Origin: an uncultured Bacteroidota bacterium
Lineage (GTDB): Bacteria > Bacteroidota > Bacteroidia > Chitinophagales > Chitinophagaceae
Assembly (NCBI GenBank): GCA_903905065.1
Contig: CAIVEW010000040.1
Location: 1 to 64,000, forward strand
Reading direction: 5' to 3'
DNA: 64,000 bases
Part shown: positions 42,928-52,458 of the stretch, piece after piece
Layout of the letters: the number at the start of each line of letters is the position of its first letter
Position numbering within the stretch: position 1 is the first letter of the stretch
Made by a program: the position numbers and the translations under genes
Notes under the pieces: generated by a model
What the model was told of the DNA's origin: nothing
Seen by the model: only the letters and a program-made list of their open reading frames with translations
Databases searched by the model: none

Positions 42928-43602
42928 TTAGGTAATGCTCCAGTCTATTGGTTTTTCGCCCATCTCACGCAGCCAGTTGTTTGCTTTGCTGAAATGGCCG
43001 CAACCAAAAAAGCCGTTGTATGCCGATAGCGGCGAGGGGTGGGCGGCTTTCAGCACTTTATGTTTTGTAGTATCTATCAATGCTTCTTTGTTCTGCGCAA
43101 ATTTTCCCCAAAGTAAAAAAACAACGTGTTCTTTATCTTTTGAAATATGCCTGATCACTTCATCGGTAAAGATATGCCATCCTACCTGGCTGTGAGACAT
43201 TGGTGTATTGGCCTGAACGGTCAATGACGCATTTAATAATAATACGCCCTGCCTGGCCCACTTTTCCAGATTGCCGTTTCCAGGAATAGGTATGTCCAGG
43301 TCACTATTTATTTCCTTAAAAATATTCACTAAAGAGGGTGGGGGTGCCACGCCATCCGGCACCGAAAAACAAAGCCCATGCGCCTGCCCTGGATTATGAT
43401 AAGGATCCTGGCCGATGATAACTACCTTTACTTTGCTAAACGGCGTACAATCAAATGCATTAAAGATCAGCTTGCCGGGAGGATAAATCACTTTGCCCGC
43501 CTTCTTCTCATCCTTTAGAAAATTGACGATTTGTCCAAAGTAGGGCTTGTCAAACTCTTCTTTGAGCTCCTGCTTCCAGCTATGTTCTATGGCTACGTCC
43601 AT
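42928..43602 (-). CDS. ung: Uracil-DNA glycosylase
   Basis: The 224-residue protein has the family-1 UDG motifs: [19 protein letters not shown] with the catalytic Asp near residue 66, [17 protein letters not shown], and [17 protein letters not shown] with the Leu that enters the DNA minor groove. It removes uracil from DNA at the start of base excision repair. Its start lies only 6 bases after the toxin gene stop, so part of its transcription may come from the toxin-antitoxin promoter. Confidence 0.95.
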   Translation of the reverse strand: MDVAIEHSWKQELKEEFDKPYFGQIVNFLKDEKKAGKVIYPPGKLIFNAFDCTPFSKVKVVIIGQDPYHNPGQAHGLCFSVPDGVAPPPSLVNIFKEINSDLDIPIPGNGNLEKWARQGVLLLNASLTVQANTPMSHSQVGWHIFTDEVIRHISKDKEHVVFLLWGKFAQNKEALIDTTKHKVLKAAHPSPLSAYNGFFGCGHFSKANNWLREMGEKPIDWSIT

Positions 43603-43608
43603 TGGAAA

Positions 43609-43944
43609 TCAAGGTTTAGGGATTAAATCAACAAATGCCTTTATCTCTGAATCCGAAATACTATCTTGATTTCCTCTATCAAAAACAGATAATAAATAAA
43701 CAAGCTGATGCGATACTCGTTCATGTATTATTACCCTCGCGCCTCCCGACTTCCCCTTATTTTTAGAAGCAATTGAAATGCGTACTTTATAGCAATGTGC
43801 ACCAAGATCTGTACCTTCTCGAATAGGGTCGACTTCAAGTTTGTCAATTAGTGTTTCAAGCTCGCCCTTAAGGGATGGATATTTTTTAAGCAGAAATTTT
43901 GCCTGCTTTTTGAAATAAGAAGTAATTTCAACACTAAAGCTCAT
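43609..43944 (-). CDS. RelE/ParE-superfamily toxin
   Basis: The 111-residue protein has the small alpha/beta layout of RelE/ParE toxins: SVEITSYFKKQAKFLLKKYP, a helix pair, GAHCYKVRISIASKNKGKSGGARVI with the basic strand region, and VYLLSVFDRGNQDSISDSEI near the end. Toxins of this type cut mRNA on the ribosome or block gyrase; which applies is not visible. The start overlaps the antitoxin stop by 4 bases (ATGA). Confidence 0.8.
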   Translation of the reverse strand: MSFSVEITSYFKKQAKFLLKKYPSLKGELETLIDKLEVDPIREGTDLGAHCYKVRISIASKNKGKSGGARVIIHERVSHQLVYLLSVFDRGNQDSISDSEIKAFVDLIPKP

Positions 43945-44141
43945 GCAAAAAAGTCCCGTGCGGATTGAAGTTTAATTTTCCCTTGTTTTGCTAAGGTCAC
44001 TTCCTCCACAGAACCTTTCAGGTCTCCGAGAAATTGTGCTTTTGTCGGAGTGAGCTGCTCTGTTTTTACAAATGAAAAGTTCCTGAGCAATTCAATAATA
44101 AAATCGGCCTTATTATCTTTTACGTCGAGTAAAACCTTCAT
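43941..44141 (-). CDS. Antitoxin of the RelE/ParE-type pair
   Basis: The 66-residue acidic/basic helical protein (MKVLLDVKDNKADFIIELLR, then FLGDLKGSVEEVTLAKQGKI) lies directly upstream of the toxin with a 4-base overlap, the usual order of type II modules. Its sequence resembles short antitoxins with an N-terminal strand that may bind DNA. Confidence 0.7.
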   Translation of the reverse strand: MKVLLDVKDNKADFIIELLRNFSFVKTEQLTPTKAQFLGDLKGSVEEVTLAKQGKIKLQSARDFFA

Positions 44142-44226
44142 ACAACATATTTAATTTCAGTAAAAATACGTTGAATTCATGAAAACGAGACTAAAGCGCG
44201 CGTAGCGTTTTTTAAAAATACATATT

Positions 44227-45261
44227 CTATCCCCTCACAAGATTACCGCCAGCCTCATCCATCTCGTCAAAACCGATCATCCGGTTCTGGTCCGCATCCC
44301 ACACTTTCAGGTGCAGGCAGGCGGCTATGTCGCTCGGCCTTAGCGTTGTTACTTTGGCTTTTTGCAGTTCGGGTATTGCAGCCATAGCTTCCGGCAAGCG
44401 GTAAAAGGGGATCTTCGAATTTAGATGGTGAATATGATGAAAGCCGATATTAGCTGTTACCCATTGCAGGAATGGCGGCATTTTCATATAGCTGGAAGAT
44501 TCCAGTGCTGCATTCGTATAGCTCCACTCCACATTTTTCCTGAAAACTACCCCGGGAAAATTATGCTGCGCGTAAAAGAGGTAAGACCCCAGCATCTGTG
44601 AAAGGAAGAAAGGCAGAAAAAAGGTTAGGAACCAGGTGAGCCAGCCATAATGAATAAACAGGAACACGGCAATGGAAACATGCAATATCAGTACGACCAG
44701 CGAGTCCCAGTGCCTGCGGAAACTGCTCAGGAACGACTGTATGCACATACCAAACATAAATGTTGTAAAGTAGGCAAAAAACATATTTATGGGATGTCGG
44801 ATGGCAAGATATACCATCCGTTCATTTTTACTGGCTTCCATAAATTTCTGCCGTGTCATGACGGGAAAAGACCCGATACTGGCGCTAAATAGTTTGGCGT
44901 TGTGATTGTGGTGGTGGTCATGTGAGCGCTTCCAGATATTAGGCGGAGTGATCATATACACGCCGAATATAGTAAACAGTACATTTGCCACCGGTGCATT
45001 CCTTAATATAGTATGATGCTGGTAATCATGAAATATGATGAATACCCTGGAGAGCATCATTGCCGCAAATATACTGGCTGCTATGCGGAAAAATACGCCG
45101 GCAGCCTGTGGCATTCCTAAAAATTTAGGCACAAACGGCATGGTGCAGTAGATACTGCCGATCAGCAAAAAAAATGAAGTTATTGTAGTGTACCAGCTTC
45201 TCCACCGTATCTCTTTAGCAAACGGCTTCGTTGCCAATATCAATTCTTTACCTGTAAGCAT
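44227..45261 (-). CDS. Fatty acid desaturase, membrane-bound
   Basis: The 344-residue protein has about five hydrophobic segments and the three His boxes of diiron membrane desaturases: HDYQHH, SHDHHHNHN (HxxHH type) and GFHHIHHLNSKIPFYRL. The order and spacing fit acyl-lipid or acyl-CoA desaturases that place a double bond in membrane fatty acids. I choose ATG 45261 (MLTGKELILATKPFA); the in-frame extension upstream to 45339 is not supported. It is a single gene. Confidence 0.88.
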   Translation of the reverse strand: MLTGKELILATKPFAKEIRWRSWYTTITSFFLLIGSIYCTMPFVPKFLGMPQAAGVFFRIAASIFAAMMLSRVFIIFHDYQHHTILRNAPVANVLFTIFGVYMITPPNIWKRSHDHHHNHNAKLFSASIGSFPVMTRQKFMEASKNERMVYLAIRHPINMFFAYFTTFMFGMCIQSFLSSFRRHWDSLVVLILHVSIAVFLFIHYGWLTWFLTFFLPFFLSQMLGSYLFYAQHNFPGVVFRKNVEWSYTNAALESSSYMKMPPFLQWVTANIGFHHIHHLNSKIPFYRLPEAMAAIPELQKAKVTTLRPSDIAACLHLKVWDADQNRMIGFDEMDEAGGNLVRG

Positions 45262-45403
45262 CCGCAAATTTAAGCAAGATTCAGAAATAATAATAGGCGA
45301 AGGTAACGCATGTGTGTTAAAACTGTTCTTATTACACATTAAATCTGCCAGGCACTATTCAATTTAATTTTGTTAATCAAATAGATAAAAATAAGTCGCT
45401 GAT

Positions 45404-46207
45404 TTACCAGTCTCTGCGAAGCAGCAATGCTCGTCCCGCGAAATAATAAACCGCGCACCAGGCGCATGTGGTCATCAAATAAGTGGTCATGGAAAGAGAG
45501 GGCGGTACCACATTCATCATCTTGATCATTGCAGGGTATGGAAAAGGTAACAACGAATCGCTGGCCTGCAGTGGCAGCAGATCGCCATACGGCTTGTTTG
45601 TATGGGCGTTGATTATTGCCCACAAGATAGTTTCTAAAAACATGGCGTAGAGCAGGAAAAGGCCTATGGCAAGACCGCTTCTGCGAATGAGTAGCGCCAG
45701 GAACAACGCAAACCCCAGGTAGTCCAGCGCAAGCAAAAAGAAATAGGCTATTTGCCTGAACCCTGAAAAAAAGCCTGCGAAAGAATGGGAATGCAGCCAC
45801 CCCAACAAGCCACCGACCAGCACTACGCAAAGTGTGCTGGCAATGCAGAGTACCACCACCAGCAACACTTTGGCGTGATAGAACTTCATTTTGTTTAGCC
45901 CGTCAATCACATTTTGCCGGTTGGTGCGGTAGCCATATTCATTAGTAGTGATTATGATTACCACAATGGAAATGAACATAATAAATATACTGCCCCAGTA
46001 GCCTGTACTTCCCCATGCTTGCGGAAATGAGTAGTCGGAGTTTACGATACTCATGCCGTGATTCTTCCTTCCGCCACCTATATTGATGTTCCCCTGCGAT
46101 GCCTCATAGTTCCACAGCAATAACAGCGCAAGGAAAAAGCCTATCAATATCCAGAATGTCCGGTAACGTTTTATTTTAAGCCATTCTATAGCCAGTAATT
46201 CTATCAT
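45404..46207 (-). CDS. ABC-2 type transporter permease
   Basis: The 267-residue protein has six hydrophobic segments starting with YRTFWILIGFFLALLLLW, a periplasmic loop with a Gly-rich stretch, then VVIIITTNEYGYRTNRQNVIDGL, the amphipathic region that contacts the ATPase in ABC-2 permeases. It forms an exporter with the ATPase encoded 82 bases upstream. The substrate is unknown. Confidence 0.82.
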   Translation of the reverse strand: MIELLAIEWLKIKRYRTFWILIGFFLALLLLWNYEASQGNINIGGGRKNHGMSIVNSDYSFPQAWGSTGYWGSIFIMFISIVVIIITTNEYGYRTNRQNVIDGLNKMKFYHAKVLLVVVLCIASTLCVVLVGGLLGWLHSHSFAGFFSGFRQIAYFFLLALDYLGFALFLALLIRRSGLAIGLFLLYAMFLETILWAIINAHTNKPYGDLLPLQASDSLLPFPYPAMIKMMNVVPPSLSMTTYLMTTCAWCAVYYFAGRALLLRRDW

Positions 46208-46263
46208 AAATTATTTTACATTTTATGCACTGGGAAGATAATTGGTAAAACGTGAGCATCTGC

Positions 46264-46291
46264 ACATTGTCAAATTTGCATATTGTCAATT
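46264..46291. repeat. TTGTCAA-type spacer repeat in the ABC exporter operon
   Basis: ATTGTCAAATTTGCATATTG followed by TCAAT lies at the end of the ATPase gene and in the spacer before the permease. It shares the ATTGTCAAATT core with the octamers between sdhA and sdhB. Confidence 0.45.
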
Positions 46292-47177
46292 AATTAGTCA
46301 GCTCCATAAACTTACTCTCCAGGCTCTTCTTTCGCAGCAACAGATGCGACAATACTATTCCTTTACGGATGCAAAATTCGTTTACCTGCACCGGTGTTAC
46401 GTCAGTTTCACAAGCTAACTGCAGGGTAGTGTCAACCAGTTTTATCCTTTTTATGCCTTTCATAGTTTGCAAAGCCTGCTGCAGCCCGGCCATATCAGCG
46501 GCCCTTACTTCTACCTGGTCTTCACTTACCAGCACCTCGTCAACAGGACCGCTTAATAGCAGATCCCCTTTTTTCAATATTGCCACATGCGTGCACACCT
46601 TTTCTATTTCATCCAGCAAGTGGCTCGCAATAATAATCGTAATACCTTGTTTATGCAGCTCGCGTATCAGTTCCCTGATCTCGGCTATGCCGGCGGGGTC
46701 CAGCCCATTAGTTGGCTCATCCAGCACCAACACCTTGGCGCCGCCCAGCAGTGCTGCTCCTATAGCCAGCCGCTGCTTCATGCCCAGAGAAAAGGATTGA
46801 AACTTAGAGTCCTTGCGCTCAAACAAGCCCACCTGCTTTAGTACGCGGTCACGGTCATCCTTGCCTTTGCGCCTTATAGCGGCAGTTATCTCCAGGTTGT
46901 CATATGCAGACAGATAATGGTAAAAATTGGGTGTCTCCAGCAACGAACCTATTTGCCGGCGCGCTTCATCATGTGGCATACCGTCGAACCAGCTGAACGT
47001 CCCACCCTTTGCCAGCAATACATCAAGCACTATGCCCAGCAAAGTAGTTTTGCCGCTACCATTAGGGCCCAGCACTCCAAACACACATCCCTCGGGCACG
47101 TCAAATGAAACGCCCTTCAAAGCCTGTATCGGCCCATAAGATTTCGAGATGTTTTTTATGGAAAGAATCGATGCCAA
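46290..47177 (-). CDS. ABC exporter ATP-binding protein
   Basis: The 295-residue protein has Walker A GPNGSGKTT near residue 37, Q-loop LLETPNFYHYLS, signature SLGMKQRLAIG, Walker B VLVLDEPTNGLDP and the H-loop IIIASHLLDE, then a C-terminal regulatory extension of about 85 residues as in drug/bacitracin-type exporters. The only start at the conserved N-terminus (ASILSIKNISKSYG) is a TTG at 47177. It is encoded ahead of its permease. Confidence 0.9.
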   Translation of the reverse strand: MASILSIKNISKSYGPIQALKGVSFDVPEGCVFGVLGPNGSGKTTLLGIVLDVLLAKGGTFSWFDGMPHDEARRQIGSLLETPNFYHYLSAYDNLEITAAIRRKGKDDRDRVLKQVGLFERKDSKFQSFSLGMKQRLAIGAALLGGAKVLVLDEPTNGLDPAGIAEIRELIRELHKQGITIIIASHLLDEIEKVCTHVAILKKGDLLLSGPVDEVLVSEDQVEVRAADMAGLQQALQTMKGIKRIKLVDTTLQLACETDVTPVQVNEFCIRKGIVLSHLLLRKKSLESKFMELTN

Positions 47178-47415
47178 GGAAAGAAGAAATTAGTTAGGTA
47201 AATGTAATTAAAAACATCCGGCATTTGAGAAAACGTGGAAGCACAACTAGGATTTCGTGGCAGGAACAAAGTAAATGAAATAAATCAGCTATGTATTGCC
47301 AGCGCAACAATATCAATAACCTGCATTTTTTTAAAAAAATTCTATCTTTAGCCACACACTGCATTTCAGGCAGCAGGCTGGCGTTGAGACGGTCCTGTAA
47401 AATAAAACAGATGTA

Positions 47416-50151
47416 ATGAGTACCGGAAAAAATAAGAAAAAACCCATAGTTAATAATAATTTGCCGCAACAGGCCGCGGTCGCGACACCGGTTGCCAGGC
47501 CGCGGATAGAAAAAATAGTAAGCGACGATGAACTGCCACTTAAAGAACAGGTGCTCAACTGGATACTATCGATAGGCGGCACCATATTCGTTTATTGGTG
47601 CGTTGCGCAGATCATTCTGAAGGTATATCATCCGGATACAAGCGCTGCTTTCGCTGATGCGCAACGGCTCCTTATTGAGCCGGCCGGCATTCGGCCGGAG
47701 CCCATGGAAGCTATGTTGTTCAGGGTTGGGGTAGTGGTTATTACCTTAGGGCTGCTTGGTTTTTACGGGATATTCTCCAAAATGCAGGCGATAAAAGACA
47801 TTGCAAGGAAGCCGTCGTTTCTGATTATTTCACTGATTCCGGTAGTGCTGCTTCTGTGTATGATATGGATGGATTTTACTGCACAAAACCCCTTTGTGAA
47901 AGACGGTGGTGACATGGTTCAGAACAGCCGCGACTATGTAGGTCACACCAATTTTGATTTTTATTTCGACGGTTTTTTCCTGGGCAACTACCTGATGCTC
48001 TACACGTTTATCCTGGTGCCGGCGCTTGCCTGCCTTTTCTTTTTCGGGATCAGGAAGTTCAAATGGGAGGACAATAGAATATTCGGGATCGCGACTTTGG
48101 TTATCGGGTACGTGGTTGTGGGAGGTGTGGTTGCAGCATGCATAGGCATGAGCGTGTTTCATTTCCCTTACTCGTTTGAGAATAAATATAACTTCAATGC
48201 GGTCTATTATTCCATGACACAGGTTTATTCCGGCTTGCCTATGTTGGTTAACGGTTTTTCTAATACCTATGGCCTATACCCTCATTTCTTAAACCTTATT
48301 TTTCATTTTACCGGCTTGAGTGTTTATAAATTTTCGCTTGTTATGGCGATAATCATAGGCATTTCATTTATAGCTAATTTTTACTCTTTGAAGCAGTATG
48401 TAAATAATAAGGTCATCCTGTTCCTGGGAATGTCGGCGGTTATATTTTTTCCTTTTCTCAATTTTAAGTTCGGGCAGAACTTTGATTGTAATTTTGCGTT
48501 TTACCCCATCCGTTATATTATTCCCAGTACGCTTATTTTTTTAGCCTCAGTGTATTTTAAGAACCGGTCGAAGGTCATTTACTGGAGCACTACTGTTATT
48601 CAGGCATTTTTTGTCTTGTGGAACCCCGAAATAGGTTTGGTGAGTTACCTGTCATGGCTGGCCGTAAATACGTTCATTGATTTTTATACGTCAGAAAACA
48701 AAATAAATTTTAAGCAGATAGTGATTCATTGGGCGGCCGGTATTGGGATGCTGATCGTGGCATTTTATTCTTACAAACTAATAATCAGTGCTATATATGG
48801 TTCTTCGCCGGACCTCGCCTCCTTGTTCTCTACGATTGCTGTTTTCAGTAAGGTTGGCGCAGGGCTGCTGCCGATGTCGCTGGTGCACCCATGGAACATA
48901 ATGATGGTAATAGTGATGTTGGGCATGACTTATGCCATCAGTAAGTGGTTCAGAAAAGAGATCACACCGAAGGCTGCTATGGTATTTCTACTTTCTGTGC
49001 TTAGTGTAGGGTTCTTTGTGTATTTCGAGGGGCGCAGCCATAACTGGCAATTGGCGCAGAGTTCGGGTATGTGCTTATTGTTGCTGACTGTAATGGGCGA
49101 TGATCTGTGGAGCATAGTGAAGACCAGGAATTTGTTGGTGTTAAATGCACTGTTTGTTGTTTTCCTTTTTGTGATCTCGTTTTCGTTTTTCTCCATAGTG
49201 TTTGGCAAGGAGCGCATCAGCGAGCTCATGTCGCAGGAGGACGATAAAGCGAAGCAGCAAGATGAGCAAAATCGTATAGAGAGCAATTCCGGATTTATTC
49301 TGAAGAATTCTAAGCCGAACGAAAAACTTTATGTTTTCACTGTGCGACAGTTGCAGGCATTGTATTTTGACGGGAATAACCGGAAGTCCGCATTCAACCC
49401 CGGCCTCGGTGATTTTTTTCTGAACTCCGACATGGATAGACTAGTGAGTGGAGTAAGAGATTCATCCTTTAAAATTTTTATAGAACCCAATCTCGCAGCT
49501 TATCCTTTCCTCACCCGCCCGTTTGCGGCCATGGCAGCCACGTATGACGTCAAGGACACTAACAAGTCGATGGCCTTACTGGTGAAAAGAACGAGTAAAC
49601 TGCCGGCTCAAACGTTTTTTAATAATTCTGATCAACAGATATTTCACAGGAAATATACGGATGATACCGCCGGCCTCAACGCCCGTATAAGCGATGGAGT
49701 GGGGCAGCCTGCGGTGGCGCTTAATACCGAGTTCTCCGCTGAAGTGCTGTTCAGGCCGCAGCAGCAGATATATCAATATGCGACACTGGTGGGGAATATG
49801 AATGACACGAGCGGCTTTATTATGGCGAACATCCTCAATTCATCGAACTACTTTTTCGGAGTTAACGGTAAGGGAACGGGCGCTGCAATACCAGGAGATG
49901 GCTGGGCATATGTGGTAATGAATGTATATCCCGACCATTTTGAGATATATGTGAACGGGACCATGGCAAGCGCTTTTCCTTTGCCGAAGCCTTTCAAATC
50001 GTCGCCTGAAAAACTATTTGTAGGAAATCTCGGGTTTATGCGCTTTTATATAGGTCAGATATCCGAAGTAGCAATTACCAATAAAACAACAGATAAGACG
50101 CAAATACAAACCACTTGGGAAAGTATTAAACAGGCTACGGCAGGTAAGTAG
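47416..50151 (+). CDS. Large polytopic membrane protein with C-terminal LamG-like domain
   Basis: The 911-residue protein starts with a Lys-rich cytoplasmic tail (about 45 residues), then some 12-14 hydrophobic helices up to about residue 590. A soluble part follows that ends in a concanavalin/LamG-like beta sandwich at about 740-905 (TEFSAEVLFRPQQQIYQYAT, NHFEIYVNGT-type strand, LFVGNLGFMRFYIGQISEVA). The helix part resembles polytopic GT-C glycosyltransferases or polymerases, which is inferred from layout and context rather than from a motif. It heads the sugar cluster, and TATCTTTA at 47343-47350 may be its -7 element. Together with GT2 and GtrA it could act like the third, strain-specific part of a Gtr system. 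Confidence 0.65.
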   Translation: MSTGKNKKKPIVNNNLPQQAAVATPVARPRIEKIVSDDELPLKEQVLNWILSIGGTIFVYWCVAQIILKVYHPDTSAAFADAQRLLIEPAGIRPEPMEAMLFRVGVVVITLGLLGFYGIFSKMQAIKDIARKPSFLIISLIPVVLLLCMIWMDFTAQNPFVKDGGDMVQNSRDYVGHTNFDFYFDGFFLGNYLMLYTFILVPALACLFFFGIRKFKWEDNRIFGIATLVIGYVVVGGVVAACIGMSVFHFPYSFENKYNFNAVYYSMTQVYSGLPMLVNGFSNTYGLYPHFLNLIFHFTGLSVYKFSLVMAIIIGISFIANFYSLKQYVNNKVILFLGMSAVIFFPFLNFKFGQNFDCNFAFYPIRYIIPSTLIFLASVYFKNRSKVIYWSTTVIQAFFVLWNPEIGLVSYLSWLAVNTFIDFYTSENKINFKQIVIHWAAGIGMLIVAFYSYKLIISAIYGSSPDLASLFSTIAVFSKVGAGLLPMSLVHPWNIMMVIVMLGMTYAISKWFRKEITPKAAMVFLLSVLSVGFFVYFEGRSHNWQLAQSSGMCLLLLTVMGDDLWSIVKTRNLLVLNALFVVFLFVISFSFFSIVFGKERISELMSQEDDKAKQQDEQNRIESNSGFILKNSKPNEKLYVFTVRQLQALYFDGNNRKSAFNPGLGDFFLNSDMDRLVSGVRDSSFKIFIEPNLAAYPFLTRPFAAMAATYDVKDTNKSMALLVKRTSKLPAQTFFNNSDQQIFHRKYTDDTAGLNARISDGVGQPAVALNTEFSAEVLFRPQQQIYQYATLVGNMNDTSGFIMANILNSSNYFFGVNGKGTGAAIPGDGWAYVVMNVYPDHFEIYVNGTMASAFPLPKPFKSSPEKLFVGNLGFMRFYIGQISEVAITNKTTDKTQIQTTWESIKQATAGK

Positions 50152-50166
50152 GATAATATATAACAG

Positions 50167-50814
50167 ATGCAGCACATAATTTTCGATTTAGACGGGACAA
50201 TAATTGACTCTAAAAATGAAATACTAAAAACATACAAACTCGTTTTTGATCAGATCCGTCCGGACGTGGCGCCTGACCTGGACAAGCTGAATTATGGCCT
50301 TACACTCGGGGACTTGCTGAAAAGTGTGTATGGAGCCGATCCGGATAAAATAGCCAAAGCAAAACTGCTCTTTGCATCTGTTTATGATAATTCAGATTAT
50401 TCAGAGACTACTTTGTATGATGGTGTCGTAGACGTTCTAAATGCACTAAAAAAGGACGGCTGCGAATTGTACATTGCAACTAATAAAAGATTACTGCCAA
50501 CAAAGCGGATATTAGAGAAAAAACAGATCAGCCATTTATTTTCACATATTATGGCCAATGAAATGGAACCGGGAGTGACCTTTTCGAAGCGGCAGATGAT
50601 CGAGGGGCTAAAGCGGCTGGGCTCGTTTACTGAAGGCTTCATGGTAGGAGATGCAATCACCGATATACAGGCCGGCAACGAAGAAAAACTGCAGACCGTC
50701 GCTGTCACTTACGGTTATGAAAAGCCAGATGTTCTGGCTGCGCAAAGTCCGTCGTTCACCATCGACCACTTTGAAAAATTATATACATTTGTTACTGCCG
50801 CAGCCAGTAGATAG
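50167..50814 (+). CDS. HAD-superfamily phosphatase
   Basis: The 215-residue protein has motif I IIFDLDGTIID (Asp 8 and 10), a four-helix cap at about 15-85, motif II LYIATNK, and motif IV GDAITDIQAGNEEK. It is of the phosphoglycolate phosphatase (Gph-like) group, but these enzymes accept many phosphate esters. In this cluster it probably removes a phosphate from a sugar intermediate. It starts 15 bases after the preceding gene. Confidence 0.85.
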   Translation: MQHIIFDLDGTIIDSKNEILKTYKLVFDQIRPDVAPDLDKLNYGLTLGDLLKSVYGADPDKIAKAKLLFASVYDNSDYSETTLYDGVVDVLNALKKDGCELYIATNKRLLPTKRILEKKQISHLFSHIMANEMEPGVTFSKRQMIEGLKRLGSFTEGFMVGDAITDIQAGNEEKLQTVAVTYGYEKPDVLAAQSPSFTIDHFEKLYTFVTAAASR

Positions 50815-50858
50815 TGGGCGCCTCGCGTGCTGGTTTTATGGCGGCAACCTTAATGTGA

Positions 50859-51293
50859 ATGGCAATCATCAGAAAACTTACCTGGGAAGATGTTCTTTTA
50901 CTTAGTGATCAGCTTGGTGCTAAGATAATGGAGTCAGGAGTTGAAATAGATGTGCTGATAGGGTTGGCAAGAGGAGGATGGATACCGACGCGCTTGTTGT
51001 CAGACCGGCTGAACGTAAAAAAAATAGCGAGCATAGGAATTGGCTATGAAGATGAGGCCCGGACCGAGTTGAACGCATATTCATTGCCCGGTTTAGCGAC
51101 GACGGGGCTGAAGTTTTTGTTGATTGAAGACAGGCTCGAATCCGGGAAGTCTTTGAGGAAAGCATTTGAAATACTTTGTGAGCAAGGGGCGGCTGTGCAA
51201 ACGGCAGCTTACTTTTCCAGGACAGATAGCGTCATGACGCCAGACTATTGTTTAGGTCAGACAAACGATGATATTATCTTTCCGTGGGAGTGA
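50859..51293 (+). CDS. Phosphoribosyltransferase-like protein
   Basis: The 144-residue protein has the type I PRTase fold order: VLIGLARGGWIPTRLLSDRL (pyrophosphate loop) and FLLIEDRLESGKSLRKAFEIL in the place of the PRPP motif. The PRPP motif normally reads VDDxxxTG; here ED and ESG replace DD and TG, so PRPP binding may be changed. Xanthine/guanine-type PRTases are the closest by pattern. A nucleobase salvage role would be odd within a sugar cluster, so a sugar-phosphate-related role is possible but unproven. Confidence 0.65.
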   Translation: MAIIRKLTWEDVLLLSDQLGAKIMESGVEIDVLIGLARGGWIPTRLLSDRLNVKKIASIGIGYEDEARTELNAYSLPGLATTGLKFLLIEDRLESGKSLRKAFEILCEQGAAVQTAAYFSRTDSVMTPDYCLGQTNDDIIFPWE

Positions 51294-51357
51294 TGCGCAA
51301 AAGTAAGCATCGAAACCTAAGGTTTTTGAAAAGGGACGTAATTTTAAATAATACTAA

Positions 51358-52350
51358 ATGCCAATTGTTGACCCTATAGGATATCGCGAGATCATCAAGT
51401 CCGTAAACCTGGACCAAATGAGAAATAAATCGGTATTTATTACCGGTGGTACTGGTTTTTTTGGATTTTGGTTGCTCAACCTTTTAACCATTCTGAACGC
51501 CGATGGCTTTGGGATCACGGCAACACTTCTTTCCAGGAATCCGGAACAATTCCTTGGTGATAACCCCCAATATAAAGAAGTTAATTGGCTGCAATGGGTG
51601 GCCGGGGACGTAGAAACATACAGTTTTCCAGACCGCAAATTTGATATGTTCATACATGGTGCTGCCAACACGAAGCCGGAGTCACTGAACAAACAAGTGC
51701 CCGTATTTGACAGTATTGTTTTTGGTACAAAGCATGTGCTGGAACATGCCTGCGCATCGGGTGCCAGGCGTTTCCTGCTGATCAGTTCCGGCGCCGTATA
51801 TGGTGAAGTACCAGCCGGTACCGACTCTATTTCAGAGGATGTCGTCACTTCACCTCATACAAATAAGCCGGAAAACGCATACGGAGAAGCAAAGCGTGCC
51901 GCTGAAATGTTGGGGTGCTGTTATGCTTTTGAAAAAGGAATTGAGGTGGTTACTGCCCGTTGCTTTGCGTTCACAGGTTATGGGATCGGCGGGCATTTGG
52001 TACTTGGCCTGCTGATAAAACAGGCGCTTAATAGCGAGGAGATCAATATCAACGGCAGCGGTTTGGCAAGAAGGAGTTTTCTACATGGCCGCGACTTAAG
52101 CATTTGGCTGCTGAAGTTACTGGCAGACGGTATAAATGCAGAGATCTATAATGTGGGGTCTGATGAAGTGTATTCAATTCTTGGCCTGGCAGAATTAGTG
52201 AGAGATGAACTTGCGCCTGGAAAAATAATTAACGTTCTCGGCGCCCAGAAAATAGAACAAAGACTGAATTACATACCGTCCATTGAGAAAGCCAGATCGC
52301 TTGGCCTGGGCGTATGGACCACCCTAAGGGACGCAATAAAAGAAACTTAA
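51358..52350 (+). CDS. NAD-dependent epimerase/dehydratase
   Basis: The 330-residue extended SDR has FITGGTGFFGFWLLNLL (GxxGxxG), FIHGAANTKPES, LLISSGAVYGEVP and the catalytic YGEAKR (Tyr, Lys). GSGLARRSFLHGRDLSIWLL and the later NVGSDE are the sugar-nucleotide-binding region of the family. It should epimerise, dehydrate or reduce a nucleotide sugar; the sugar is unknown. It follows the PRTase-like gene by 64 bases. Confidence 0.88.
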   Translation: MPIVDPIGYREIIKSVNLDQMRNKSVFITGGTGFFGFWLLNLLTILNADGFGITATLLSRNPEQFLGDNPQYKEVNWLQWVAGDVETYSFPDRKFDMFIHGAANTKPESLNKQVPVFDSIVFGTKHVLEHACASGARRFLLISSGAVYGEVPAGTDSISEDVVTSPHTNKPENAYGEAKRAAEMLGCCYAFEKGIEVVTARCFAFTGYGIGGHLVLGLLIKQALNSEEININGSGLARRSFLHGRDLSIWLLKLLADGINAEIYNVGSDEVYSILGLAELVRDELAPGKIINVLGAQKIEQRLNYIPSIEKARSLGLGVWTTLRDAIKET

Positions 52351-52458
52351 TGGGTGAATAATAATTTCTTCGTTAAAAATAGCGGGTCTAATCAGTTTTT
52401 TCTTTTTAAAAATTATACATTTACCAGAACTTTGTTTGATTATTAATATAGTAACATT

